A stretch of DNA of 64,000 nt, from NCBI RefSeq assembly GCF_003752155.1, contig NZ_RJVG01000010.1, positions 62,001 to 126,000 on the forward strand, in the 5' to 3' direction. Origin of the DNA: Mobilisporobacter senegalensis. GTDB taxonomy: Bacteria; Bacillota; Clostridia; Lachnospirales; Lachnospiraceae. Numbering within the stretch: the stretch's first letter is position 1; each line of letters opens with the position of its first letter. The notes beneath the pieces are model-generated. The model had not been told where the DNA came from. It worked only from the letters and a program-made list of their open reading frames with translations, and did no database searches. This document shows positions 1 to 10,300 of the stretch, piece by piece. The translations under genes and the position numbers were made by a program.

Positions 1-1959
1 AATATGTCCACCACCACCGAATTTCTCCATGATGACCTGTACATTCATCTCATCAATGGCTCTGGCGCTGATATATACTTTTTCATGAAGAGCAGTAAAT
101 ACGAAACTGGCTTTTACATCTGTGATATTTAAAAGTTCATTGGCAACTTGAGCGCCAACTACTGTCGGACTATCCACTTGATCATTTGGGCATTCTGTTA
201 TTGCATAATGGTCCAGAAACAATTCAGCCTGACTAATAGCAAATGCTCTTGTTCTAAACTCATCCATATTAGAGCGAAAACTCTTGCGGATTCTTGTAAC
301 ATCTGCACCATTTCTGCGAAGATATGCTGCTGCTTCAAAGGTTCTGACGCCCGTCATAGTTAAAAAGTTATTGGTATCAAGCATGATACCGGAATACATG
401 GCATCTGCTTCTGCCTGTCTTAGTTTTACATCACCAATATATTGTAATACCTCTGCGACCATCTCACAGGTGGAAGAAGCATATGGCTCAATATAGGATA
501 AAACTGCATTCTCTATATTATCTCCTGACTGTCTGTGATGATCCAATATAACGATAGTTTTTGTAAAATTTAAAAGCTCAGCACATTCAGTATAATTGGG
601 CTTATTTACATCTACAACTACAAGTAATGTATTGTTATCTACTACATTCATTGCCTGTACATTTCTTAAGAACATATCTTCTTCATATTCAGGATTGTTT
701 AAAAACCGGTTCATTAAAGGTCTAACTGATGTTGTCACTTCATTAAAGACGATATGAGCCTTTTTATTTAGTGTCTTGGCAATTCGATATACACCAATTG
801 CTGCGCCTAAAGAATCTACATCTCCAATGGAATGGCCCATGATAACGACCTTATCTTTTGCTTCCACTAATTCACGTAATGCATGAGCTTTCACCCTTGC
901 CTTAACTCTTGTATTCTTTTCAATCTGGATGTTCTTTCCACCATAATAAGAAAGTTTTTCTCCTTCTTTGATCACAGCCTGATCACCACCACGGCCAAGA
1001 GCCAGATCAATGGCTGCTCTTGCATATTCATAGCCCTTATTATAGGAATCTTCACTAATTCCAAGACCAATACTGATCGTAACCGCAATATCATTTCCAA
1101 TATTTACAGAGCGCACTTCATCAAGAATATTGAACTTATTGCTTTGCAATTGTGGTAAGTATTTTTGCTTAAAAAGAATAATATATTTATCCTTCTCTAA
1201 CTTTTTCACAATAGCATCAATACTTTGCATAAATTTATTAACTTTACGATCTACAAGTGCCACTAAAAGAGACCGTCTTACTTCATCTATGGTCTCTAAT
1301 GCCTCTTCATAATTATCAATATATAGCAATCCAACAATAAGACGCTGCTCTTTGTTCTCCCTGATATAAGTCGTTATCTCTGTCTCATCATATAGATAAA
1401 TTGCGATCAAAGAGTTAGGATCACTGTATTTATTCGATTCTTCTGCATCCTCGATACTATAATCCTCATAAAAGCTATCTGCAACTATTCTTCTCATAAC
1501 AACTTTATAATTCATGTCTTCATATGTGATATGAATTTCCGAGTCATGATCTGCCTGTGGCAGTGTATCCTTTGTTATCTCAGGAAATATATTATGAATC
1601 CCTCTTCTGGACATTTTTTCATCTAATATAATATCCAGGAACTCATTATTCCCCCATAGCAGATGACCTTGCAGATCCAGTAATGCATATGGTAAGGTTA
1701 GTTCTTTTAGCAGTTGTTTCTGGACTTGTCCATAATCAGCAGCAAAACGAATTAGCTCGCCTTGAATGGTTGAAACTTTATAATAATATAAAATCATTGA
1801 AATAACTACGTAAATTGCTAAATATATGGACATAATTATTCCGGCATCTTTATCAACTGCATAAATACTAATATTCATACAGATCAGTAATGCACTCAAG
1901 AGCAAAGGCCATCTAAGATATGCTTTTAAATTACCTTTGAGTTTCACTTTATTCTTCAT
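1..1959 (-). CDS. gdpP: GdpP-type cyclic-di-AMP phosphodiesterase (3' end outside window)
   Basis: Membrane-bound phosphodiesterase of the GdpP/YybT family, which hydrolyses c-di-AMP. About 653 codons are visible; the family is about 650-680 residues, so only the last few are missing. In order: two N-terminal membrane segments (about residues 15-55), a PAS-like region, a degenerate GGDEF domain (GRGGDQA in place of a working active site), then the DHH/DHHA1 phosphodiesterase. Visible metal-site motifs are GHSIGDVDS, VVVDVN, LDHHRQ (about residue 473) and MLDTNNF; the DHHA1 GGGGH motif lies at the cut end. Start chosen at ATG 1959 because AAGGAG lies 7 nt upstream. In many Firmicutes gdpP is followed by rplI and dnaB, but that side is outside the window. 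Confidence 0.95.
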   Translation of the reverse strand, partial: MKNKVKLKGNLKAYLRWPLLLSALLICMNISIYAVDKDAGIIMSIYLAIYVVISMILYYYKVSTIQGELIRFAADYGQVQKQLLKELTLPYALLDLQGHLLWGNNEFLDIILDEKMSRRGIHNIFPEITKDTLPQADHDSEIHITYEDMNYKVVMRRIVADSFYEDYSIEDAEESNKYSDPNSLIAIYLYDETEITTYIRENKEQRLIVGLLYIDNYEEALETIDEVRRSLLVALVDRKVNKFMQSIDAIVKKLEKDKYIILFKQKYLPQLQSNKFNILDEVRSVNIGNDIAVTISIGLGISEDSYNKGYEYARAAIDLALGRGGDQAVIKEGEKLSYYGGKNIQIEKNTRVKARVKAHALRELVEAKDKVVIMGHSIGDVDSLGAAIGVYRIAKTLNKKAHIVFNEVTTSVRPLMNRFLNNPEYEEDMFLRNVQAMNVVDNNTLLVVVDVNKPNYTECAELLNFTKTIVILDHHRQSGDNIENAVLSYIEPYASSTCEMVAEVLQYIGDVKLRQAEADAMYSGIMLDTNNFLTMTGVRTFEAAAYLRRNGADVTRIRKSFRSNMDEFRTRAFAISQAELFLDHYAITECPNDQVDSPTVVGAQVANELLNITDVKASFVFTALHEKVYISARAIDEMNVQVIMEKFGGGGHI

Positions 1960-2104
1960 ACTTCTGCTCCTTACTATAGGAAAGGCATATTTATTCGTTC
2001 ACATTCCATTATAACATCTAAAGCAGTTGAAGGAAAGTGTTTTTAAAAATCCATTAAATTCAAAGGTGTTTTGTAAAATCCTGCTCTCCCTTCACGTACG
2101 GGCA

Positions 2105-2184
2105 AAAGACATATGATTGATTTTGTATGGCAGAGACGGACAAAAGCGTACGTCTCTGCCATACAAAATCAACAATATGTCTTT
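2105..2184. repeat. Long near-perfect inverted repeat downstream of the pullulanase gene
   Basis: Arms 2105-2138 and 2151-2184 pair over 31 bp (10 bp, a 3x3 internal loop, then 21 bp) around a 12-nt loop. It lies 30 bp after the pullulanase stop and ahead of gdpP, both on the minus strand. No T-tract follows on either strand, so it is not a standard intrinsic terminator. It could be a processing or stability hairpin, or a small MITE-like palindrome. Confidence 0.85.
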
Positions 2185-2214
2185 CAATCCATGCTGATAT
2201 CTATTCATATAAAT

Positions 2215-4185
2215 CTACCGCTTTACTAATACCATTGAAGAAATAGGATTCAATTCTACCATATTATTAGTAATAGTATCCAAGATCTCTAAACCTGCCT
2301 GCTTCTCATTTACATAAACGTCCCATGTTCCAACGGGAATTGTAACTATAGTTCTTTCGTTCCTTCCATTATGAATAACACAGATCTCCTTATCTTTTTC
2401 CACTGCCCGAATATGAAAGGCTACTACATTATTTTCTAAATCTTCTAAGAATTTAATATGTTCCTGGATCTCTGTCTGTGTTCTCATTCTAAGTGATGGA
2501 TGTGCTTTTCGAAATGCAATAAGACCTTTATAAAATTTAAATACATTATAATTCTTTGTCTTATCATCCCATTTTATACTATTTACTTCATCTGAAGATT
2601 TAAAACTATTACTATCAAATAATTCATTCACTCCATTTCCTGGCTTTGTTCTAAGCAGCTCTTCTCCTGCTTGGAAAAAAGGAATTCCCTGACTGGTAAA
2701 TATTATGGCTGCTGCCATTTTATTCATCCCCACCCTTTCTTCATAAGAAGTATCAGGGGCAGATAATGTTAATTTATCCCATAGAGTCAGGTCGTCATGA
2801 GAAGATACGTAGTTAATGGATTGTTCTGGGGACACTGCCCATGGTTTCTTTTCCCTAACCTGCTCATGGGCTACTGCTCCAACGATTCCAAATTTCATTG
2901 CATCTTCAATTCCACTTTTACCACTAACAAATCCTGGTTCCTTAAAATCGAATACACTTCCCTTTACAGAATCACGGATATCATCACTAAATACAGCAAT
3001 TCTATTAAGCTGTCTGGTATTTTCTTTATGGGCACGCATTTCATTTGGTAATATGGAGACTCCTCCTGCCCAGCCTTCTCCATAAATGAGGATAGATTCA
3101 TCTATCTTATCCAGCTCTTTCCTTATTTCATTCATTGTTTCAATATCATGAAGTCCCATAAGATCAAACCTGAAACCATCCAGATGATATTCCTTTGCCC
3201 AAAATACCACAGAATCTATAATATATTTCCGTACCATTGATCTTTCAGAAGCGATTTCATTCCCGCAGCCAGATCCATTTGTAAACATTCCATCTTTCAT
3301 CCGGTAATAATAATTTGGTACGATTTTATTAAAATTAGAATCCTCCGTTAATTCCGTATGATTATAAACTACATCAAGAATCACCCGAATCCCTTGTTCA
3401 TGTAAGGTTTTCACCATCTCTTTAAACTCTTTGATTCTGATTTCACCATGATATGGGTCTGTAGAATAAGAACCTTCTATGACATTGTAATTTTTAGGAT
3501 CATATCCCCAGTTAAATTGTTTCTCATCTAAACGTGTTTCGTCAACTGAGCCATAATCAAAAGAAGGCATAAGATGCAGATGGGTAATCCCTAATTCTTT
3601 CATATGATCTAGTCCAGTGGATAAACCTTCTCTGTTTTTAGTGTTCCTTTCCGTTAATCCAAGAAATTTTCCAATATTTTTAATATTTCCACTTGGACTT
3701 GCAGACAAGTCTCTAATATGCATTTCATAGATAACTGCATCTGTAGGACTTATTAACACGGGCTTCTTTTCCATTGTCCATCCTTTGGGATTCGTATCTT
3801 CAAAGTCAATGACCATGCCCCTCTCACCATTGGCTCCTGCTGCCTTGGCATATGGATCCATTACTTCATAAGAAGAATCTTTCAATTCAATACAGTATGT
3901 ATAATAGATTCCGTTTAAATCTCCTGGAATACGGATAAAATACGTCCCCTTTACATCCGGCATCATTGAATGCCGGCTAATTAAATTATCTCCCAATCCT
4001 TCCTGATACAAGTTAAGTGAAACTGCTTTGGCAGTGGGAGCCCATATGCGAAAACCAGAAGCTTCCTTGCTATAAGTAACACCTAAATCATCTCCACTAT
4101 AATAGAAATTTTTATCTATATCATACATATCTTTATAAAACTTTTTATTCCAATCTTCATTTTCTGCCATAATCATCTTGTCCAT
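2215..4185 (-). CDS. pulA: Type I pullulanase (GH13_14 family), intracellular
   Basis: Debranching enzyme hydrolysing alpha-1,6 links in pullulan and branched maltodextrins. 656 residues, no signal peptide, so probably cytoplasmic. An N-terminal CBM48-like beta-sandwich (about 20-120) precedes the GH13 barrel. The type I signature appears as NWGYDP, followed by DVVYNHT (about 275), the nucleophile in GFRFDLMG (about D341), the acid/base in YGEGW (about E369) and the third acid in SSHDD (about D463). The last motif is usually SHDN, so one neighbouring residue differs. The RBS GGAGG is about 13 nt before the chosen ATG, which is rather far; an internal Met at codon 4 or 6 is possible. It probably works with the secreted amylase next door on imported oligosaccharides. 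Confidence 0.93.
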   Translation of the reverse strand: MDKMIMAENEDWNKKFYKDMYDIDKNFYYSGDDLGVTYSKEASGFRIWAPTAKAVSLNLYQEGLGDNLISRHSMMPDVKGTYFIRIPGDLNGIYYTYCIELKDSSYEVMDPYAKAAGANGERGMVIDFEDTNPKGWTMEKKPVLISPTDAVIYEMHIRDLSASPSGNIKNIGKFLGLTERNTKNREGLSTGLDHMKELGITHLHLMPSFDYGSVDETRLDEKQFNWGYDPKNYNVIEGSYSTDPYHGEIRIKEFKEMVKTLHEQGIRVILDVVYNHTELTEDSNFNKIVPNYYYRMKDGMFTNGSGCGNEIASERSMVRKYIIDSVVFWAKEYHLDGFRFDLMGLHDIETMNEIRKELDKIDESILIYGEGWAGGVSILPNEMRAHKENTRQLNRIAVFSDDIRDSVKGSVFDFKEPGFVSGKSGIEDAMKFGIVGAVAHEQVREKKPWAVSPEQSINYVSSHDDLTLWDKLTLSAPDTSYEERVGMNKMAAAIIFTSQGIPFFQAGEELLRTKPGNGVNELFDSNSFKSSDEVNSIKWDDKTKNYNVFKFYKGLIAFRKAHPSLRMRTQTEIQEHIKFLEDLENNVVAFHIRAVEKDKEICVIHNGRNERTIVTIPVGTWDVYVNEKQAGLEILDTITNNMVELNPISSMVLVKR

Positions 4186-4224
4186 ATAATCTTATTTTCC
4201 TCCACATCAACAATATCTAATCGA

Positions 4225-4230
4225 ATTATA
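4225..4230 (-). promoter_or_regulatory. Probable -10 box of the pullulanase gene
   Basis: TATAAT on the minus strand about 40 nt before the start codon. The -35 position (4248-4253) reads TTTCAA, a poor match, so an activator may be needed; the TACGAAAA repeats lie directly upstream of it. Confidence 0.5.
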
Positions 4231-4254
4231 ACATAGGGGAATACTAATTGAAAT

Positions 4255-4279
4255 AATAATTTTCGTATTTTTTCGTAAC
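4255..4279 (-). promoter_or_regulatory. Two TACGAAAA direct repeats, 10-bp period, upstream of pullulanase
   Basis: On the minus strand two TACGAAAA units follow each other with a 10-bp period, abutting the weak -35 region. The same motif with the same period occurs before the secreted amylase (11147-11176). Repeats on one face of the helix next to a poor -35 fit an activator site, but the regulator is not in the window. Confidence 0.55.
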
Positions 4280-4382
4280 AAGAAATATTTTATCACTACC
4301 TTACATGATTAAGAACTTCCCCTTAAATTAACAAAGGAGGCAGCAAGATATCATCCTGCCACCCCTTTGAAATGCTGCTGCT

Positions 4383-7300
4383 CTATTTTACTGTGATTTT
4401 TGTTTGATATAGATATGTTTTCCCTGCCTGCACAACTTTAATCTTAATTATTGCCGTTCCCTTCTTTTTAGTCTTTACATATCCTTTTTTACTGACTGCA
4501 GCAACTGACGGATTACCTGAACTATAAGTTATACCAGCTTTATTTAAGGCATTATTAACTTTTAATGTGTAATTCTTTCCAGCCTTCAAGGTCTTAGTTT
4601 TGATTACTGATGGAAGAATAGGATTCTCAGAAGTTAATACATATGCAGATGAATGTTCCAAAGATAATGTAACATAACCATATTTATCTGCTTTCCCATA
4701 ACCATAAAGCTCTATCTTTTTTGTTTTCTCATTATAATAGTTCAAATAAACATAACGATTGTTGTATTTATTTTCTAATTTCAATGTTAAATCCGCACTA
4801 AAAGGGAATTCTCTGTAATTTTCAATTGCAAATTGTTGTATTTGAATTTTTTTATTTGCCACTTTATTATTTCTTTTGGCGTCATTGATTGCTTTCGTAA
4901 TCTGGGATTTCTCTTTGATATTAGTTATACTTGATACTTTTAAGTTATAATTCTCTTCAAAGGCTATATTATCTTTAATATTTTTTCCTGATATTGTCCA
5001 CACATAGTCACCCATATTAAGAGAGATTTCCACATCTTTACCTTTTATTGTTTCTAATATCTCTTTTGGGAGAAGCGTAGTAGAATTCATATCTATCGTA
5101 AATTTTAATCCCTCTGATTTTTCACCTTTATCTACTATGATATTCTTTAGTTTACTTACAATTCCATTCCAGCCTGTTACCCCATTCTCTCCTGCAAACT
5201 GAGGCTCCTTCACTTTAGGGTCAGATATCCCATTATTATCTGATGGACTGACTGGCGTTGTTGGAGGAATCGGATTACTTGGTGTATCTGTGGTTTTGGT
5301 AATACGAATCATTGTTGTGGCACTCATTTGAGATGTAATTCTGCCTGTATCTGTTAGCCATGGCAGGGCTTTCGTCTCATCGGTCGGTTCAATATGAATT
5401 TCAAATTCATTGATACCTTTTACTAATGGGATATTATTCAGCCTGACATTACCATACGAGTCTAATGCTCCGGGACTGATTAAATTTATATTCTTACCAT
5501 TGATGGTAAAAATCCCCCCAAATGGAACACTCGCCTGCAAATGAAAACTATCTTCTGTCGTTGAATATTCAATTGTTTCTCCTTTATATGAAATTCTTGG
5601 AACTGTTATCATAATTGGCATATCAACCCAACGAAGAACATAATCATTAATCAACATTTTGTTTCCGCCCTGATTAGTTATTGTCGCATGAATATTGGTA
5701 TCCGTTGAACTATAGCCATAGTTGCCAGGAGATGTGGTGTCATTAGGAATATTACTTGTTAAAGCCTCTGTAGCCCATGTACCTCTCGTATATTTATACT
5801 GGATCTTCTTACCAGCCATCATCTTAAATGAATATTCCACAATATTACTATCTGTGGCTCCGCTTGGTTTCTTAAGCAGCCAGCCGGATGCATTCCATCC
5901 ATTTACATCGCCGGCAAGATAAATATTATCTGTGGCCGAAGTAAATACTTTATCCGGAATTGTCAGCCTGATTGTAACATCAATCATTGTTAGTTTCGGA
6001 GTGATCCTAATTATTTCAGAAGATTTTCTATTATATTCTTTATTAAATGCTTCAATACGATAAGTATAGGTCACATCATTATTTACCATAAAATCAGTAT
6101 AGCTTTCTATATCCTTATCCACAGTCCCAATTTTTTCTTCTGATCCGGTAAGATTTTCTATGGCCCGATAAATATCAAATCCGGCAATATTTTCATTGCT
6201 TTCCACTACCCAGTTTAGAGTGACCCGGCTTGATTCCTGAATTGGCTGCTTTAAATCAGGTGTTTCAGGAACAGGTAACGAATAGTCAGCCGTTGCATTC
6301 ATACTTGCTTCTTGGGACAGTATAAATGTATAGCCATTATTCACTGTTGCCTTACCAAAGTATCTATATACTCCTTCCTTTGTTGGCTCAAAGGCTGCAG
6401 TATAAACTTTACCTCCATCCGAATCTTCTTTGTATCTTAATTTTGTTTCTAAAGCTCTGTCCTTTGAGGTTCCTTCTAAATAATAAGCCAGATGAAATAT
6501 TAAGCCGGGAACTTCTTTTCCTGTATATTCTTCCCTGTCTGTCAATCCGGGTATGATGATGGTTACATCTGTGTTTGTGGTTTTCTTACCTACTCCAATT
6601 GTGTCAATCGTTACTCCGGTAGGCATTCCGATTTCAGTAATCTTAAAACATGGCAAAGCAGTTGCAGTATTACTATACATACTAAGTGCATTTTCTTTCA
6701 CTGTTTTTACATAGTAATAATATCTTGTACCATGAACAACATTATCATCGGTGAATGTTGTATCTGTAACTGGAGCTGAATTTAGCTGAACGGTCTCCAT
6801 TCCTTCTAAAAGTGTCCGGTAAATATAATATCCCCCTGCCCCTTCCACAGGATCCCAGGTTAATATTACTTTTGCTTCTTTCCCTTCTGTTCCGGTGGCA
6901 GTCAGATTTTTTGGAGCCGGTGGTAACGTGGTCAGCTTGGTAGTTGATACCATCATCATTCCGGTATATCCAGGTACCTGAATTCTTAAAGTTCCATTGG
7001 TAACTGTTGCCCTGATTCCAGTGCCCAATTGGTCCTCCAGAATAAGTCCATCCGGTAAGAAATCCTTTACATCGGCTACAATATCAACAGACTTATCCAA
7101 TTTATTTATAATGGATAGACCACCTTCCGTGTCACTTTTTCTGGCATAAGCTATTACATCCCCATCTGCGTATGCCGTCTTTATATCACCTGTGGCAAAT
7201 AACTCTAAATGTTGATTTCTAACCTTTGCTGCATTGATATATGTATCCAGTAGATCTCCATACTTTTCTTCATAAGCATCCGAAATATTATAATTTCCAT

Positions 7301-10300
7301 CTGACTTTTCTTCTACCCGCTCCCAGGGAAATGTTCTTCTGGAATCAGGATCTTTCGTTCCCGCCACTCCAACTTCATCTCCATAATAAATAGTTGGAGC
7401 CCCTGGGTAGCTCATCTGGAATATTGCAGTCAATGCCTGCAATTTAATCGCTTTCTCCGATGGTTCCGGTGCAATTTTAATATTCTCTTCTTCCCAGGTG
7501 GGATTATCTATTTTCGTAATATTCCTTACCGTATCATGGGAATCCACAAGATTTAACATAGCCTGCCAGGCTTCTTTCGGATAATTCTCTCTAATGATCT
7601 CAAGGGCATTATTTAAATCCGATCCATTGCCATTATTCACAATAAAATTCTGTATTGCACTTCTGAACTGATAGTTCATGACAGAATCAAACATATCTCC
7701 TAAAAGATACTGAGTTGCTACATTCCATTCCTCTCCAAGAATAATTGGGTCTTCAATCCTATCACCATTAATATCTGCCTTTCCAGTTGCTGATTTTACG
7801 GATTTTCTAAATTCTTTCCAGGTCTCATTAGATACATCTGGTGCAACATCCAGTCTCCAGCCATCTGCTCCCATCCATAACCATCTCTGTGAATTGGCCT
7901 TTTTCATTGCGCCTGTTATATCTGTAATATTACTTTGGTTCAAGTCATATCCTATTACATTTTCACGGTAATCAATATTGTTATATTCATGTTCCCCTGC
8001 AATTGTTGCCTTAGAATCGTTCGTAAGTTTTGTCTCCTCAGCCAAAACAGTAGATACCACTGGCAGCGAATCGTATCCCCACCATCCTTCATAATTATAT
8101 CTGGTAACACCGGTTTCATCTGTTACCTTATCCGGTCCAACTTGAAACCAATCAATATAAGCGAAGTCAGAATCTGTATAGTTTTTGCCAGTTCCAGGGT
8201 TAATAAGTGATTTGTAATAATCTTTTACTATTTTTTCAGCCTCTGTCTGAGATACCTTACTTGTTGCTGCTTCATCCCATACTCTGCTCCAATATTCATA
8301 TGCACCTATTTCAGGATATTTTTCATAACGGTCAAAATAGATGGAATCATCTCCAACGTGATTAAATACTCCATCTGAAATCAAATAAATCCCCTGGTTT
8401 TTACAAGCCTTGGCAAAATCACTATATATTTTATCCGAAGCTTCTTTTGTTGCTTCATAATTAAGTCCAGAGCCAGGATCACCTGATATATTATAAACAG
8501 GCTTACCAAACATAGGATCTAAATGTTTATAATCCGTAGCATCATATTTATGGTTGGATGCAGCCCAGGATACAGGGTTTAAATATATGGCTGATATCCC
8601 TAAGGTTTTTAAATATGAAAGTTTTTGTTCAATCCCTGCAATATCTCCACCATAAAATTCATTGGACCATACTCCATCTGTTGTGGCATCCGGATAATAT
8701 GGTTTATTGGCCTCTTCCGACTGTCTTGGATTCTCCGGTATTGTGCTCCATTTATCCCCATCAAAAAGCTGGATACCATCACCTCTGGATCCATCCACAT
8801 CTTTTGCATGATTATTTGAGGCATCTCCGTCAAAAAAGCGATCCGGAAATATTTGATATACAATTCCATTCTTCATCCAATCGGGTGTCTTATAATCTTT
8901 TGCATATACAGTCAGATTATATGGAGTTTGCCCATCTTCCGAAGCACCACCGATTCCACCACTGCTGCCGTCATCACCATATTCTAATTTAGCAGCACCA
9001 TCAATGATAATAAATTTATAGCTCCAGATACCAATCTCTTTAAATACTTCTTTCGGCACCATTACTTCCCAATAATCTTTATCATCAAGAACTGTAGTGA
9101 CTGCCATATCATAAGACCTAGATATCCCATCATTATTAATTAATTCTAATTTGACCAGTTGTGCATCTGATGTCTTTGCAGCAAAACGAAATGTGACATC
9201 TTCACTTTCCTGCTTAATTGCCCCAAAAGGCTTCTTATATGTTATGGAACGGCTATCATAGTAAAGTGAAGTTTTATCAATGGTTCCATCATAGTTGGAA
9301 TCCACAGGTTTATAATTATGAGTCAAAACTTTTCTTTCTGCAGAATTATCAATGGTAAACGTTACGTTTCCCGAAGCATCTAAGATCTTTAATTCAAGAT
9401 TTCCATCGGGACCAGCCGGATCTCCTATCTCAGAACCATTCCAGCTGTCTCCAAATACGACTTTACATTGATAGTTTCCTAAAGGAAGGGTCCGCTGCAA
9501 TTTATAAACTGTATTATTAAAGTAATAGTCAATAAACATCAGCTTAGAAGTACCAGGACTCCAATCATTTGATTCGCCAAGAACCGTCTGTAAATTACCA
9601 ACTAATCTTGGATGTTCTTCAATATTAAGAGCAGGTACATATTGTTTAATACCTTGGACTTCTAATCCTCCAATACTGACCCTTACTTTATCCTGACCTT
9701 CTAACTCATCATTTAGATAAAAATTTACCGTTGTTCTTTCTTCTAATTCTAATTTAATATTAGCTGCATTATTACTAATCCCATCAGAACCAATGGCATT
9801 ATCCCAGGAACCATTCTTAGTAAATTTAAATTCATAGGTACCTCCATCTAATACCATGGACTTTGCATAAAATTCCCCAACCAGGTGTGCCATAACTGTT
9901 TTTGAATTGTTAATATCCCAGTTATCATAACTGCCCAGTCCACCTGTTACTCTCCATATACTATTTCCACCAGGCTGGCTTATAAAGGAATCTGTCTGTT
10001 CTTCTTCCCCGGATTGGGAAAATCCAAAAACAGATGCCACTGTATTATAATCATTCACCGAATCATAAATACAATCTTTTTCAATATTATATAAGAATAT
10101 TACATTGGTATTGGCATTCTCTATATCTAGAACTTTATTATTCCAGGAAGGCCATTCATTCTGATGGTTAAAAGAACATTTATATTCATAGGACCCTGGA
10201 ATCTGAAATACTTTGCTATATGTATAATAGTCCTTGCTTATCCGTCTCATTTCATAACCGGAAAGAGTGGGATCCCAGTTAATATCCTCTGATTCTCTTA

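Noticed and set aside
8558-8992. 144-codon plus-strand open frame inside the giant amylase
   Set aside because: No RBS; His/Leu-rich composition typical of a shadow frame opposite the GH13 domain.
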